NCBI RefSeq assembly: GCF_904063065.1
Contig: NZ_CAJFCL010000002.1
Span: 597,506 to 661,505, forward strand
Direction of reading: 5' to 3'
Source of the DNA: Pseudomonas paraversuta
Lineage (GTDB): Bacteria > Pseudomonadota > Gammaproteobacteria > Pseudomonadales > Pseudomonadaceae
Length of the DNA: 64,000 nucleotides
Shown: positions 45,682-54,409 of the stretch, piece by piece
Layout of the letters: every line of letters starts with the position of its first letter
Position numbering within the stretch: the first letter of the stretch is position 1
Notes under the pieces: model-generated
What the model was told of the DNA's origin: nothing
Seen by the model: the letters and a program-made list of their open reading frames with translations, nothing else
The model's database searches: none
Program-made: the position numbers and the translations under genes

Positions 45682-46560
45682 ATGAGCAACATGCGTTTTT
45701 TCAAGACGTTTATCGCCGTCGCCGAGTACGGTAGCTTCGCTGCCGCCGCCGACCGCGTGGCCCTCACCAACGCCGCCGTTGGCCAGCAAATGCGTGCCCT
45801 CGAAGAAGAGATGCGCCGGCCGTTGTTCGACCGCAGCCAGCGACAGATCAAGTTGAGCCGCGATGGCGTGTTGCTGCTGCCCAAAGCCAAGCGCTTGCTG
45901 GAGGACTACGAGCAGATGATCGCCGAAGCCCCTGACGGTCTGGCCATGGAGGGCGAAGTGTCCATTGGCGGCATTACCTCCGGTATGGGCCTGCTCGCCA
46001 ATTGCCTGGTGCAACTGAAAAAGCTGCACCCGCGGATATCGGTCAACCTGATGACCGCCCGCTCCGATGAAGTGGTCAACCTGGTGCATGCCGCCAAGCT
46101 CGACGCCGCCTTGCTGATCGAAACCGCGCGGCAGAATTTCGATGGCTTGAGCTGGACCCTGCTCTACAACGAACCCATCGTCATGCTTGCCAACGCTACA
46201 CAAACCGCCGGCATCAACGACGCCGTGGAACTGCTCAGAACCCAGCCGTTTATTCGCTACGACAGGTCCACGGCAGTGGGCCGCAAAGTGCAGTCGATCA
46301 TCAAGAGCGAATCCATCGAGCCGTTGGAGATTCTGGAACTCAACTCGATCATTGGCATCGCTGACCTGGTTCGCCAGCAAGTCGGTGTGGCAATCGTGCC
46401 GTTGCTGAAGAACTTTGACTGGGACAAAGACCCTTGCCTGCGGGTGCTGCCGTTGCCGGGGGACCTGGCGGTACGCCGGGTGGGGATATTGGAGCAAGGC
46501 ACCAAAAGTGCAATTACCGGGGAGATTCGCAAGTTGCTGATGCAGGCGGTGGCGAAGTGA
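45682..46560 (+). CDS. LysR-family regulator of the catabolic island
   Basis: A 292-aa LysR regulator. HTH: FFKTFIAVAEYGSFAAAADR then VALTNAAVGQQMRALEEEMR, wing LFDRSQRQIKLSRDGVLLLP. The effector domain follows (EGEVSIGGITSGMGLLANCL). Divergent from the hydrolase-importer genes and next to a clear palindrome, it is the likely activator of the island. The inducer is unknown. Start ATG 45682; a terminator hairpin lies downstream. Confidence 0.93.
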   Translation: MSNMRFFKTFIAVAEYGSFAAAADRVALTNAAVGQQMRALEEEMRRPLFDRSQRQIKLSRDGVLLLPKAKRLLEDYEQMIAEAPDGLAMEGEVSIGGITSGMGLLANCLVQLKKLHPRISVNLMTARSDEVVNLVHAAKLDAALLIETARQNFDGLSWTLLYNEPIVMLANATQTAGINDAVELLRTQPFIRYDRSTAVGRKVQSIIKSESIEPLEILELNSIIGIADLVRQQVGVAIVPLLKNFDWDKDPCLRVLPLPGDLAVRRVGILEQGTKSAITGEIRKLLMQAVAK

Positions 46561-46626
46561 GCTTTTTGCAGCTTTGCCGGTAGCGTCAGGCGTATCAGGC
46601 TCGAGTCCGATCGCTGTTGAAGCGGA

Positions 46627-46656
46627 CTCTGGCGGCGGACACCGCCAGAGGTTTTA
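46627..46656 (+). terminator. Rho-independent terminator after the LysR gene
   Basis: CTCTGGCGG (46627-46635) and CCGCCAGAG (46642-46650) form a perfect 9-bp GC-rich stem with a 6-base loop, followed by GTTTTA on the plus strand. It lies between convergent genes, about 70 bp after the LysR stop; the T run suits the plus-strand transcript. Confidence 0.8.
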
Positions 46657-46669
46657 CTCCGCCTGTCAG

Positions 46670-48886
46670 TTAGAAGTCCACCGACGCGGAGAGCTCAAAG
46701 GTACGTGGCGCCCCCAGGCCCAGGCTGGACAACAACGGCGTGCCCCAGTAGGCCTTGTCGGTCAGGTTGGTGACACTGGCGCGCAACGTCACCGGGCGAC
46801 GGGCTACGCGGGTGGCATAGCGTGTGCCCAGGTCAAAGATCGTATAGCCAGGTATCGATTGCGTGTTGTCGTCGCTGATGTACTGCTTTGACACTGATGT
46901 CGCATTGGCGGTCAGGGTTAAACCGTCGAGTACCGGTGTGTCCCATTCCACGCCCAGCTTTCCTTGCAGCTTGGGCAAGCCGGTGGCCGTCTTGCCCTGG
47001 TTGACGCCGCCCTCGGTCTTGGTGATTTTCGGGTCCACATGAGCCACGCCCCCCATCAGGCGCACATTGTCCAGCGGTGAGCCGAAAAATCCCCACTCGA
47101 CACCCCGGTTACGCTGTTCGCCACCAAACGAAAAGATATTGCTGTTCGGGTCCAGATAGCTGCCGGGACGCTTGATTTCATACAGGCTGAGGGTGTGGGT
47201 GAAGTCACCGAGATCGACCTTGAGCCCGACCTCTTTTTGCTTGGACTTGTAGGGCGCGAATACATCTCCCGCATTCGCGGCCGTCATCGGTGCGGTCGCC
47301 CCCTGGCTCAGGCCTTCGATGTAGTTGGCATACAAAGACACATGCTCGCTGAGTTTGACCAGCAACGCCGCCGCAGGCGTGGTGGCCTCTTCGTCATAAC
47401 GGTCTGTGCGCGCCCCGGTAGTCACACTGAAACTGTCGGTGAGCACTTGCTGACGGCGCACGCCAAGGGTCAGTTGCACCTGTTCCTCCAGAACCGACAG
47501 CGTATCCGCCACGCCGTAGCTGGTCAGACGGCTTTCGTTATGGGCAATGTAGGGAAAATCGGTGGGCGCAGCCGGGCCCCAGACCGGGTTGTAGATATTG
47601 GTCACCCAGTCTGCACCCGGCACCGAGCGGCGCCCGAAGTCCTTTTGGGTATCGCCGTAGTGCGTGGCATTCAAGGACCATTGATGCTTGATGGCCGCCG
47701 TCTGGAAGTGGCCCTTCAAGCCAACCTCCCCCGAGGTCTTCTCGAGTTCCATTTTCAACTGGCCCATGCTGGTCCTGAAGTCGCCCGCATCGTTAAACAC
47801 AGTGGCCAGCATCGTGCCGCTGTAGGTGTAGCGGGTCCTGCTGGCGCCGTAGGCCGCATAAGCCATCAGGCTGTCAGTCAGGTCGTACTCACCGCGCACT
47901 ATCGCCCCCCGGTCTTTAGTCTGCACATACGCCCAGTCGGGGTTCAGCAGAGTGTCGGCCTTGGGCGGTTTGGGCACTGCCACGCCGGAGGCCAGGTTGA
48001 TCCCCCGGTTCTGCCCGCGAATACGGTCTTCACTTTGATACAGGTCGGCGGAGAGGCGAGCACGCTCGCCACGCCAGTCCAGGCCCAGCGACGTCAGTTC
48101 GGCCTTCTGCTCCTGGTGATTGATCGCTCCGTCGCCATCACGGTAAACACCGTTGAAACGGATGCCGAACTGCTGGTCCTCGCCAAACCGCCGGCCCACA
48201 TCCAGATGCCCGCCAAACTGGGCATCCGACATGTAGGTGCCGGTCAGCCGCGTCAACGGTTCATCGCCAGCACGCTTGGGTACCAGGTTGACGCTGCCGC
48301 CTACCGAGCCGCCGGGCGGCATGCCATTAAGCAGTGCTGACGGGCCTTTGAGCACCTCGATGCGCTCGTACATTTCCGGCGAAATCCGGTAGTACGGCGC
48401 GACGCCATACAAACCACCGATGGTCACGTCGCTGATGTCACTGGCGAAGCCACGGATGGAGTAGTTCTCACTGAAGGTGCCAGTCAGGCCGTTGCTGAAC
48501 ACTGAAGGATCAGTGGCAGCAATCACCTGAGTGATGTTTTGCGCCTGACGGTCGGCGATGTACTTCTCCGTGTAGCTGACGGTGCTGAACGGCGTTTCCA
48601 TGAAGTCCTTGTTACCCAGCAGGCCGACACGGCTGCCGTACGCCACCTGCCCGCCGGCATAGGTGGGCGGCAGCCCGGAAGGCAATAGCATTTCGCCCTC
48701 CACCAGGGTGGCGGGCAGCGTGGAGACACCCTCTTCTTCACTGGTCGTGCTCTGGGCATAAGCCGGCAAGCCGGTTGCGGCCAGGGTCAGGCCCAGTAGT
48801 ACACCCTGTACGGCGGCGGCAGTGCGATTCAAGGCAAAGACTGCGCGTGGTGGCGCAATGCGGGTTTGAAAGTGGCGTTTACGCAC
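46670..48886 (-). CDS. TonB-dependent siderophore receptor
   Basis: A 738-aa outer-membrane receptor. Seen: signal peptide to about residue 45 (ending PAYAQS), then directly a plug domain (QNITQVIAATDPSVFSNGLT, NYSIRGFASDISDVTIGGLY, RIEVLKGPSALLNGMPPGGS) and a 22-strand barrel ending FELSASVDF with terminal Phe. There is no N-terminal STN signalling domain, so it is a transport-only receptor, consistent with no sigma/anti-sigma pair nearby. It resembles FhuA/FoxA-type receptors, but the siderophore is unknown. A Fur-box-like site lies upstream. The inner-membrane import genes follow in the opposite direction of transcription, upstream on the same strand. Confidence 0.93.
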   Translation of the reverse strand: MRKRHFQTRIAPPRAVFALNRTAAAVQGVLLGLTLAATGLPAYAQSTTSEEEGVSTLPATLVEGEMLLPSGLPPTYAGGQVAYGSRVGLLGNKDFMETPFSTVSYTEKYIADRQAQNITQVIAATDPSVFSNGLTGTFSENYSIRGFASDISDVTIGGLYGVAPYYRISPEMYERIEVLKGPSALLNGMPPGGSVGGSVNLVPKRAGDEPLTRLTGTYMSDAQFGGHLDVGRRFGEDQQFGIRFNGVYRDGDGAINHQEQKAELTSLGLDWRGERARLSADLYQSEDRIRGQNRGINLASGVAVPKPPKADTLLNPDWAYVQTKDRGAIVRGEYDLTDSLMAYAAYGASRTRYTYSGTMLATVFNDAGDFRTSMGQLKMELEKTSGEVGLKGHFQTAAIKHQWSLNATHYGDTQKDFGRRSVPGADWVTNIYNPVWGPAAPTDFPYIAHNESRLTSYGVADTLSVLEEQVQLTLGVRRQQVLTDSFSVTTGARTDRYDEEATTPAAALLVKLSEHVSLYANYIEGLSQGATAPMTAANAGDVFAPYKSKQKEVGLKVDLGDFTHTLSLYEIKRPGSYLDPNSNIFSFGGEQRNRGVEWGFFGSPLDNVRLMGGVAHVDPKITKTEGGVNQGKTATGLPKLQGKLGVEWDTPVLDGLTLTANATSVSKQYISDDNTQSIPGYTIFDLGTRYATRVARRPVTLRASVTNLTDKAYWGTPLLSSLGLGAPRTFELSASVDF

Positions 48887-48950
48887 GCTATGACTCCGTT
48901 CAATTGAGAAGGTATTTGTTGTATTGAATCTGAATCTAAAGAATGGTTTT

Positions 48951-48970
48951 AATGAGAATCGATAACTATC
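48951..48970 (-). promoter_or_regulatory. Candidate Fur box upstream of the TonB receptor
   Basis: AATGAGAATCGATAACTATC resembles the Fur consensus GATAATGATAATCATTATC; on the minus strand it reads GATAGTTATCGATTCTCATT. It lies 65-84 bp before the receptor start, within the 115-bp gap after the binding-protein gene, so the receptor probably has its own iron-repressed promoter. Confidence 0.65.
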
Positions 48971-49001
48971 AAAGGCGTAAGCGGCTACGGCCTGGCCCGC
49001 T

Positions 49002-49985
49002 TTAGCGCTGATAGCCCTTTTCGACGTCGTCGATAATCAATTTCAGTGAGGTCGGACTGGCCCCGGTCACGTACCAGGCCTGGGCATCGACAAAGATCAC
49101 CCGCCCGTTTTTCCAGGCCTTGGTCTGGCGCAGCAGCGGGTTATCCATGCTTCGGGCATCCATCACCGGTCGACGCTCCATCACTGCCGTGCGGTCGACG
49201 ACGAAGATGATGTCGGGGTTGGCCTGCAGGATGAATTCGCTGGAAATCGGCTGGCCATGCAGGCCGGTTTCGGCATTCGGGCCGGCCGGCTTCACCCCCA
49301 GGGCACTGAAGATGAAGCCGTAGCGCGACTGCACGCCGAAGGAGTTGAAGGCGCCATTGTTGTGCAAAACCACCAATGCTTTTTCGGGGCGCCCCGCAGT
49401 GATACGCCTGACCTCCTCGACCCGGGTGTCCAGTTCGTTGACCTTCTGGCGGGCGAGCGCCTGCCGGGCGAAGACGTCTCCCAACGTCATCAGGTGCTCC
49501 CTGATGACGTCGATGTGGCGCGCCTGGCTATCGCGATAGTCGACATCAAAATGAAGGGTCGGGGCCATCTCGCTCAATTCCTCAAAGCGATTGGCCTGCA
49601 GCGATGTAATCAGTATCAGATCAGGCCGGGCGCCATGAACGCGTTCCAGATTGGGCTGCACGATCGAGCCCACGTCCTCGACGCTCGCTGCATCCTTGTA
49701 GCGGGCAAGAAAATGCGGGACGAAATCCTTCGGCATCGCCGCCACAGGTACCCCCAACTGGTCGAGAAAATCGACCTCGTTCATGTCCAGGGCGACCACC
49801 CGTTGTGGCGCATGGTCGATCCGGGTCGTGCCCAGTTGGTGTTGCACTGTGACAGGGGTGTAAGCCGCCGCTGATGATTGTGGGGATGGCGCTTGGGCGG
49901 ACTTTTCATTACATGCACAGAGTGCGGCAGTCACGGCGATCAGCAAGGCCGACGCCCACCTGCGGTGTGTGTGATGGCTGGACAT
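49002..49985 (-). CDS. Siderophore ABC transporter periplasmic binding lipoprotein (FatB/CeuE/YclQ-like)
   Basis: A 327-aa class III binding protein. Seen: signal ending ALCAC-N (lipobox, lipidated Cys), the start of the mature domain VTVQHQLGTTRIDHAPQRVV, and AWYVTGASPTSL near the C-terminus, where a Tyr coordinates iron in CeuE-type proteins. LHGQPISSEFILQANPDIIF is also typical. Such proteins bind ferric catecholate or petrobactin-like complexes. ATG 49985 is preferred over a start 33 bp upstream because it begins the signal peptide (MSSHHTHRRW). The ATPase gene lies 11 bp upstream on the same strand. Confidence 0.9.
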   Translation of the reverse strand: MSSHHTHRRWASALLIAVTAALCACNEKSAQAPSPQSSAAAYTPVTVQHQLGTTRIDHAPQRVVALDMNEVDFLDQLGVPVAAMPKDFVPHFLARYKDAASVEDVGSIVQPNLERVHGARPDLILITSLQANRFEELSEMAPTLHFDVDYRDSQARHIDVIREHLMTLGDVFARQALARQKVNELDTRVEEVRRITAGRPEKALVVLHNNGAFNSFGVQSRYGFIFSALGVKPAGPNAETGLHGQPISSEFILQANPDIIFVVDRTAVMERRPVMDARSMDNPLLRQTKAWKNGRVIFVDAQAWYVTGASPTSLKLIIDDVEKGYQR

Positions 49986-49996
49986 GGGGGATCTCT

Positions 49997-50758
49997 TTAT
50001 GGGTTGAAGTAGTTGCACAGGCGCCCGCGCTGACCCTGTGTGATATCGAAAGCCAGACCGTAGAGTTCACCCAGACGCGCCTCGGTAATCACCTCGGCAA
50101 CGCTGCCGGCGCAATACACCGCACCCTCCTTCATCGCAACGATGTGGTCGGAATAGCTGGCGGCAAAATTGATGTCATGCACCACCAGGATGACGGTGCG
50201 CCCTTGCTCATCGCACAGGCGGCGCAGTGCACGCATGATCTGCACGGCGTGCTTGATATCGAGGTTGTTCAGCGGCTCATCCAGCAACAGATAGTCCGTC
50301 TGCTGGGCGATGGTCATCGCCAGAAAGGCCATTTGCCGTTGCCCGCCGCTGAGTTCGTCGAGGTAGGCATGGCGCAGGGGTTCCAGGGACAGGAACGCAA
50401 TGGCTTCGTCGATCACCCGCTGGTCTTCGCGGGTCAACGCACCACGGCTGTAGGGAAAGCGCCCGAACGCGACCAGCTCCTCCACCGTCAGGCGCAGATT
50501 GAAGTCCGGCGCCTGACGCAGGGTCGCAACCCGCCTGGCGTATTCACCTATATCAATGCCTGCAACCGGGCGGCCCTCGATACGCACTTCACCACGGCCA
50601 GGCGCCGTCAGCCGCGCGATCATCAGCAGCAGCGTGGTCTTGCCCGCGCCATTCGGGCCAATAAGCGAAGTCAGGCTCCGGGCCGGAAAACAGGCATCTA
50701 CGCCCTTCAGTACGGCCTTGGCGCCATAGGCCTTGTGGATGTCGTGGACAGTGATCAT
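49997..50758 (-). CDS. Siderophore ABC transporter ATP-binding protein (FecE/YclP-like)
   Basis: A 253-aa ATPase. Seen: Walker A GPNGAGKTTLLLMI near residue 34, Q-loop LRQAPDFNLRLTVEE, signature LSGGQRQMAFLAMTIA near residue 133, Walker B YLLLDEPLNNLD, and switch His in VVHDINFAA. Start ATG 50758 overlaps the permease stop by 4 bp; open sequence further upstream in this frame belongs to the permease gene in another frame. It powers ferric-siderophore import with the two permeases. Confidence 0.93.
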   Translation of the reverse strand: MITVHDIHKAYGAKAVLKGVDACFPARSLTSLIGPNGAGKTTLLLMIARLTAPGRGEVRIEGRPVAGIDIGEYARRVATLRQAPDFNLRLTVEELVAFGRFPYSRGALTREDQRVIDEAIAFLSLEPLRHAYLDELSGGQRQMAFLAMTIAQQTDYLLLDEPLNNLDIKHAVQIMRALRRLCDEQGRTVILVVHDINFAASYSDHIVAMKEGAVYCAGSVAEVITEARLGELYGLAFDITQGQRGRLCNYFNP

Positions 50759-51705
50759 GGGGCTCCTCGGGTACGAACCATCAGCACCAGGAAATAACCG
50801 CCGCAGACCAGATTGACCAGAATGCCGACGGTGGTTTTGTAGTTGAAAACATGCTCTACCAGCAGTTGCGCGGTGATGAACATGCCGGTGGCTATCGCGC
50901 CCCCCAGTGGCAGCGTGACGCGGTGCCTGAAGGTGCGCGCCAGGGCGTAGGTGATGTTTGCCACGAACACCCCCATAAAAGCCGTGGGCCCGAGCAGGCT
51001 GGTGGACACAGCGACCAGGATCGCGATCAGCGCGAGATGCAGGCGTACATTGCGCCGATAGTCGACCCCCAGAGAAACGGCCTGGTCGCGTCCCAGAGAG
51101 AGCACATCGAGGGTCGGCAAGGTCTTGCGTCCCAGCAGGCAAACCGCCCCCACCAGCAGTCCCGAAAAGAGCAACTGCAAGGGTTGGGCCCGGTTGAAAG
51201 AGGCCTGGCTGAAGCCCTGCAGGATCGAGAACTCGCCAGGGCTGACCTTGAGCTGGACAAACTGGGTAAAGGTGCTGATCAACAGGGTCAGTACAAACCC
51301 CACCAGCAGCAGGAAATACACGTTGCTCTTGCCATCGCGGAACAACCAGCGATGGATGCCCCACGAATAGCCGAGCATCAGCAGCACCGAGAGCACAAAG
51401 TTGCCGTTGACCCCGAGCAGCACCAGGCTGGCGCTGCCCATAAATAGAATCAGCAAGGCCTGCCATAGCAAGTAGACAGCCTCATAGCCCATGATCGCCG
51501 GCGTCAGTATCCGGTTGCCGGTAAGGGTCTGGAATGTGATCGACGACCAGGCAATAGCTGCTCCGCCGATCAGCATGGCTGTCAGCCGCGCGATCCGCTT
51601 GGGGATCACATAGTCAAAGTCCAGGCCCGAGTGCAGGAACACGAAGATGAGTGCCAGCGTCACCACCACAATCCATACCGCGTGCCGGGGTTGCGGGCGC
51701 ATCAT
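50755..51705 (-). CDS. Iron-siderophore ABC permease (FecCD family, YclO/FatC-like)
   Basis: A 316-aa permease of the BtuC/FecD fold with about nine membrane segments. Seen: IARLTAMLIGGAAIAWSSIT, FQTLTGNRILTPAIMGYEAV, the conserved substrate-path region, and GPTAFMGVFVANITYALART, the coupling-helix region. The ATG pair at 51705/51702 follows GGAGG; 51705 is used. It overlaps the stop of the partner permease by 4 bp. Confidence 0.92.
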   Translation of the reverse strand: MMRPQPRHAVWIVVVTLALIFVFLHSGLDFDYVIPKRIARLTAMLIGGAAIAWSSITFQTLTGNRILTPAIMGYEAVYLLWQALLILFMGSASLVLLGVNGNFVLSVLLMLGYSWGIHRWLFRDGKSNVYFLLLVGFVLTLLISTFTQFVQLKVSPGEFSILQGFSQASFNRAQPLQLLFSGLLVGAVCLLGRKTLPTLDVLSLGRDQAVSLGVDYRRNVRLHLALIAILVAVSTSLLGPTAFMGVFVANITYALARTFRHRVTLPLGGAIATGMFITAQLLVEHVFNYKTTVGILVNLVCGGYFLVLMVRTRGAP

Positions 51706-52643
51706 CTGTACCTCCGGATGATCAACGCGAGGAACAGCACCCCGCCCACGCTGCCCGCGGTCAGGCCGATAGGCACCTCGAACGGGTAGATCAGCAGCCG
51801 CCCGAGGATGTCGCAGACCAGCAGCAGGCACGCGCCGCCCAGCGCAACGATGGGCAGCGTGCGCCTGAGGTTGTCGCCATAACGCAGCGCCACCAGATTG
51901 GGAATGACCAGCCCGACAAAGGGGATCGAACCGACAGTGATGACAGTGGCCGATACGGTGACGGCCACCAGCAGCAAGCCCAGCGCCACCCAGGCCAGAT
52001 AGTTGAGACCCAGACTCGTGGCCATGCCCTCCCCCATGCCCAACAGGGTGAAACGCCGGGCATACAGGTAGGTCAACCCGACAATCGGCAAGATCAGGTA
52101 GATGATTTCGTAACTGCCCTGCACGACCCGGGAAAAGTCCCCCAGCAGCCAGCCCTGCATGCTTTGCATGATGTTGTTGCGATAGGCGTAGAACTCGGCA
52201 ATGGCGCTCAGCACGCCGCCATACATCAGGCCGATAACCGGAACCAGTACCGAGCCCTTGAACTGGATGCGCCGTATGATCAGGACAAAAATCAGACCCG
52301 CGGCGAAGCTCAACAGCAACGCGAACAGCATTCGGGCCGGGGCACCCGCGCCAGGGGCGAGCACCAGCGACATCAGGATACCGAGCCTGGCCGCGTCCAG
52401 TCCGCCCGTGGTACCGGGTTCGACGAACTTGTTACGCACAATGTGCTGCAGGATCACCCCGCACACAGCCAGGCCAACACCCGTCAGCACCAGCGCCGCC
52501 AGGCGTGGCAGGCGGCTGGCCGTCAGTGTCAGCCAGGCATCGCCCGACAACGACAACAACTGCCCCCACTCCAGCTGTCGAGCCCCGACCAGCAGTGACG
52601 CCCCGCACAAGATGGCAAACCACCATAGCCAGCGTGCGGTCAT
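51702..52643 (-). CDS. Iron-siderophore ABC permease (FecCD family, YclN/FatD-like)
   Basis: A 313-aa permease. Seen: LTASRLPRLAALVLTGVGLA then VCGVILQHIVRNKFVEPGTT, the signature RxPR...G..Q...RNP-like block of FecC proteins, and GSIPFVGLVIPNLVALRYGD with the coupling helix. It forms the heterodimeric channel with the next gene. Its start and the stop of the ABC half-transporter share one base (TGATG), showing strict coupling. Confidence 0.93.
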   Translation of the reverse strand: MTARWLWWFAILCGASLLVGARQLEWGQLLSLSGDAWLTLTASRLPRLAALVLTGVGLAVCGVILQHIVRNKFVEPGTTGGLDAARLGILMSLVLAPGAGAPARMLFALLLSFAAGLIFVLIIRRIQFKGSVLVPVIGLMYGGVLSAIAEFYAYRNNIMQSMQGWLLGDFSRVVQGSYEIIYLILPIVGLTYLYARRFTLLGMGEGMATSLGLNYLAWVALGLLLVAVTVSATVITVGSIPFVGLVIPNLVALRYGDNLRRTLPIVALGGACLLLVCDILGRLLIYPFEVPIGLTAGSVGGVLFLALIIRRYR

Positions 52644-54409
52644 CAGGCTTGCTCGCTGTTGGACGGCACGGCGATCCGCCAGCCTCTGGCAGCCCGACGC
52701 TGTTCCAGAAAATGCGCATAACGCCCGCCACTGCCGCGCAATGCCGCAGGCGTGCCCTGCTCAACCAGTTGGCCTTTGTCGAGCACCACAATCTGGTCCG
52801 CCATCGACACCGTAGATAGCTGGTGGGCAATCACCACCACCGTGTGTCGACCGCGCAGACTGGAGAGCGTCCGGGCAATTACTGACTGATTCTGCGCATC
52901 CAGGGCGGCGGTGGCCTCGTCCACCAGCAGAATGGGCGCATTCTTGATCAGCGCACGGGCAATGGTGATGCGCTGGCGTTCGCCACCCGACAGCCTTGCA
53001 CCGCCCTCGCCGACCGGTGTGTCGATGCCCAGGGGCAAACGTTCGATAAGGTCACCCAGACCGGCCTGCTGTGCAGCGTCGAGGATTTCACCAAAACTGG
53101 CAGCCGGACTGCCGATGCGGATGTTGTCGGCAATGCTGCCCTGAAACAGATAGGTGTCCTGGAAAATCTGACTGATCCGGGCGGACAGTTGTGAACTGGA
53201 CATCTGTCGCACGTCCACGCCGCCGATCAGTACGCTGCCCTGGGTTGCATCGAAGAACCGCGCGATCAAACGCACCAGGGTGGTCTTGCCAGAGCCTGAA
53301 GCGCCCACCAATGCGGTCATGCTGCCGGGCTCGATGCGCAGGCTGATGCCACTCAGCACATCCGGCTGATCATGGGCATAACGCAGGCTCACCTGGCGAA
53401 ACTCGACAGAACTGTCCGCCGGGGCCAATGGCTGATCCGGCTCCGGCAAGGGCTCGACCGCGAAAATGCTCTGCACCTCTGCAAGCTGGCCGTACGCCCC
53501 CCGCAGGATCTCGGCATAGCTGGCCACCTCCAGCAGCGGATCGATGAAGCGGCTGGTCAATAACAACGCGACAACCACCGCAATCACCGTACCGCTTTGC
53601 TGTGCGATGTCCTGATTCGCGTTGAGCCACAGGGCCGCGGCGATCAGCAGGGCCGCGAAAACGGCCTGCACCACCCAGGCGTTGAGCACCACCGAAAGAG
53701 TGGACTGATAGATCAGGCGCATGCCGGAGCGGCGCTGCTGGTCAAGGGCCTGTTCCAGAAGTTGCGTACTGGCGCCCTCGCCATTGAAGGCGCGCAGTAC
53801 CGACTGGGCCTGGGCAAACTCGACCATGCGCTGGCTGGCGTCGGCAAAATGGTGCTGGTACGTACGGTCGGCGCGTTGTCCCAGGCGAGCGGTCAGCCAC
53901 AATGCCACGCACAGAACGGGCAAGCCGAGCAACGCAATCAGGCCCAGCGACCAGTGCAGTAAAAATAGTGCGACCACAACCACCAGCGGCGTCACGGCGC
54001 CGCTGATCACTGGGGTTAATACATGCGCCGGCAACTGAGCTACCGCCATCATGCCCTGGGTAATCACATGCCCGAGGCGACTGGTGTTTTGCGCGGTAAA
54101 CCAGCCCACGGGCAGGCGCGCGACATGCTCGCCGATGCGCTGCCGCGCCCCCTGCAGTATGGCCACGCCGACTGCCACCCCCGCCCTGTCCAGCTGGAGC
54201 CGCCACGCCCAGCAAATGGCCACGCCGGCCAGCATCAGGCCGAGCCACAGCGCAGCCCCTCGCACATCCCCGGCCAGCAAGTGATCCAGCACCGGCACCA
54301 GCGTGGTGAGGGTCAAGCCGCTTAGCAGGCCATATAACACTGCCATCCAGACGTAGCGGTGCAAGACTGGCGCATCTTTATCCAGTAGTTGAACAAGGGG
54401 ATTCAGCAT
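52643..54409 (-). CDS. ABC half-transporter, YbtQ/IrtB-like partner 2 of siderophore locus
   Basis: A 588-aa protein with an N-terminal six-helix exporter-fold membrane domain (about 20-320) and a C-terminal ATPase: Walker A GASGSGKTTLVRLI near residue 372, signature LSGGERQRITIARALI near residue 475, Walker B ILLVDEATAALDA, His loop VVIAHQLSTV. ATG 54409 overlaps the first half-transporter's stop by 7 bp. The pair resembles YbtP/YbtQ and IrtA/IrtB, exporter-fold transporters known to import ferric siderophores. Location in a siderophore-uptake operon supports this role, although siderophore or drug export cannot be excluded. Confidence 0.87.
   Translation of the reverse strand: MLNPLVQLLDKDAPVLHRYVWMAVLYGLLSGLTLTTLVPVLDHLLAGDVRGAALWLGLMLAGVAICWAWRLQLDRAGVAVGVAILQGARQRIGEHVARLPVGWFTAQNTSRLGHVITQGMMAVAQLPAHVLTPVISGAVTPLVVVVALFLLHWSLGLIALLGLPVLCVALWLTARLGQRADRTYQHHFADASQRMVEFAQAQSVLRAFNGEGASTQLLEQALDQQRRSGMRLIYQSTLSVVLNAWVVQAVFAALLIAAALWLNANQDIAQQSGTVIAVVVALLLTSRFIDPLLEVASYAEILRGAYGQLAEVQSIFAVEPLPEPDQPLAPADSSVEFRQVSLRYAHDQPDVLSGISLRIEPGSMTALVGASGSGKTTLVRLIARFFDATQGSVLIGGVDVRQMSSSQLSARISQIFQDTYLFQGSIADNIRIGSPAASFGEILDAAQQAGLGDLIERLPLGIDTPVGEGGARLSGGERQRITIARALIKNAPILLVDEATAALDAQNQSVIARTLSSLRGRHTVVVIAHQLSTVSMADQIVVLDKGQLVEQGTPAALRGSGGRYAHFLEQRRAARGWRIAVPSNSEQA

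Noticed and set aside
47195..48340. 381-codon plus-strand frame opposite the TonB receptor
   Set aside because: The receptor's plug and barrel signatures on the minus strand are complete; the antisense frame has no motif.
50759..51466. In-frame extension upstream of the siderophore ATPase
   Set aside because: The sequence is the permease gene in another frame; the ATPase begins naturally at ATG 50758 with a 4-bp overlap.
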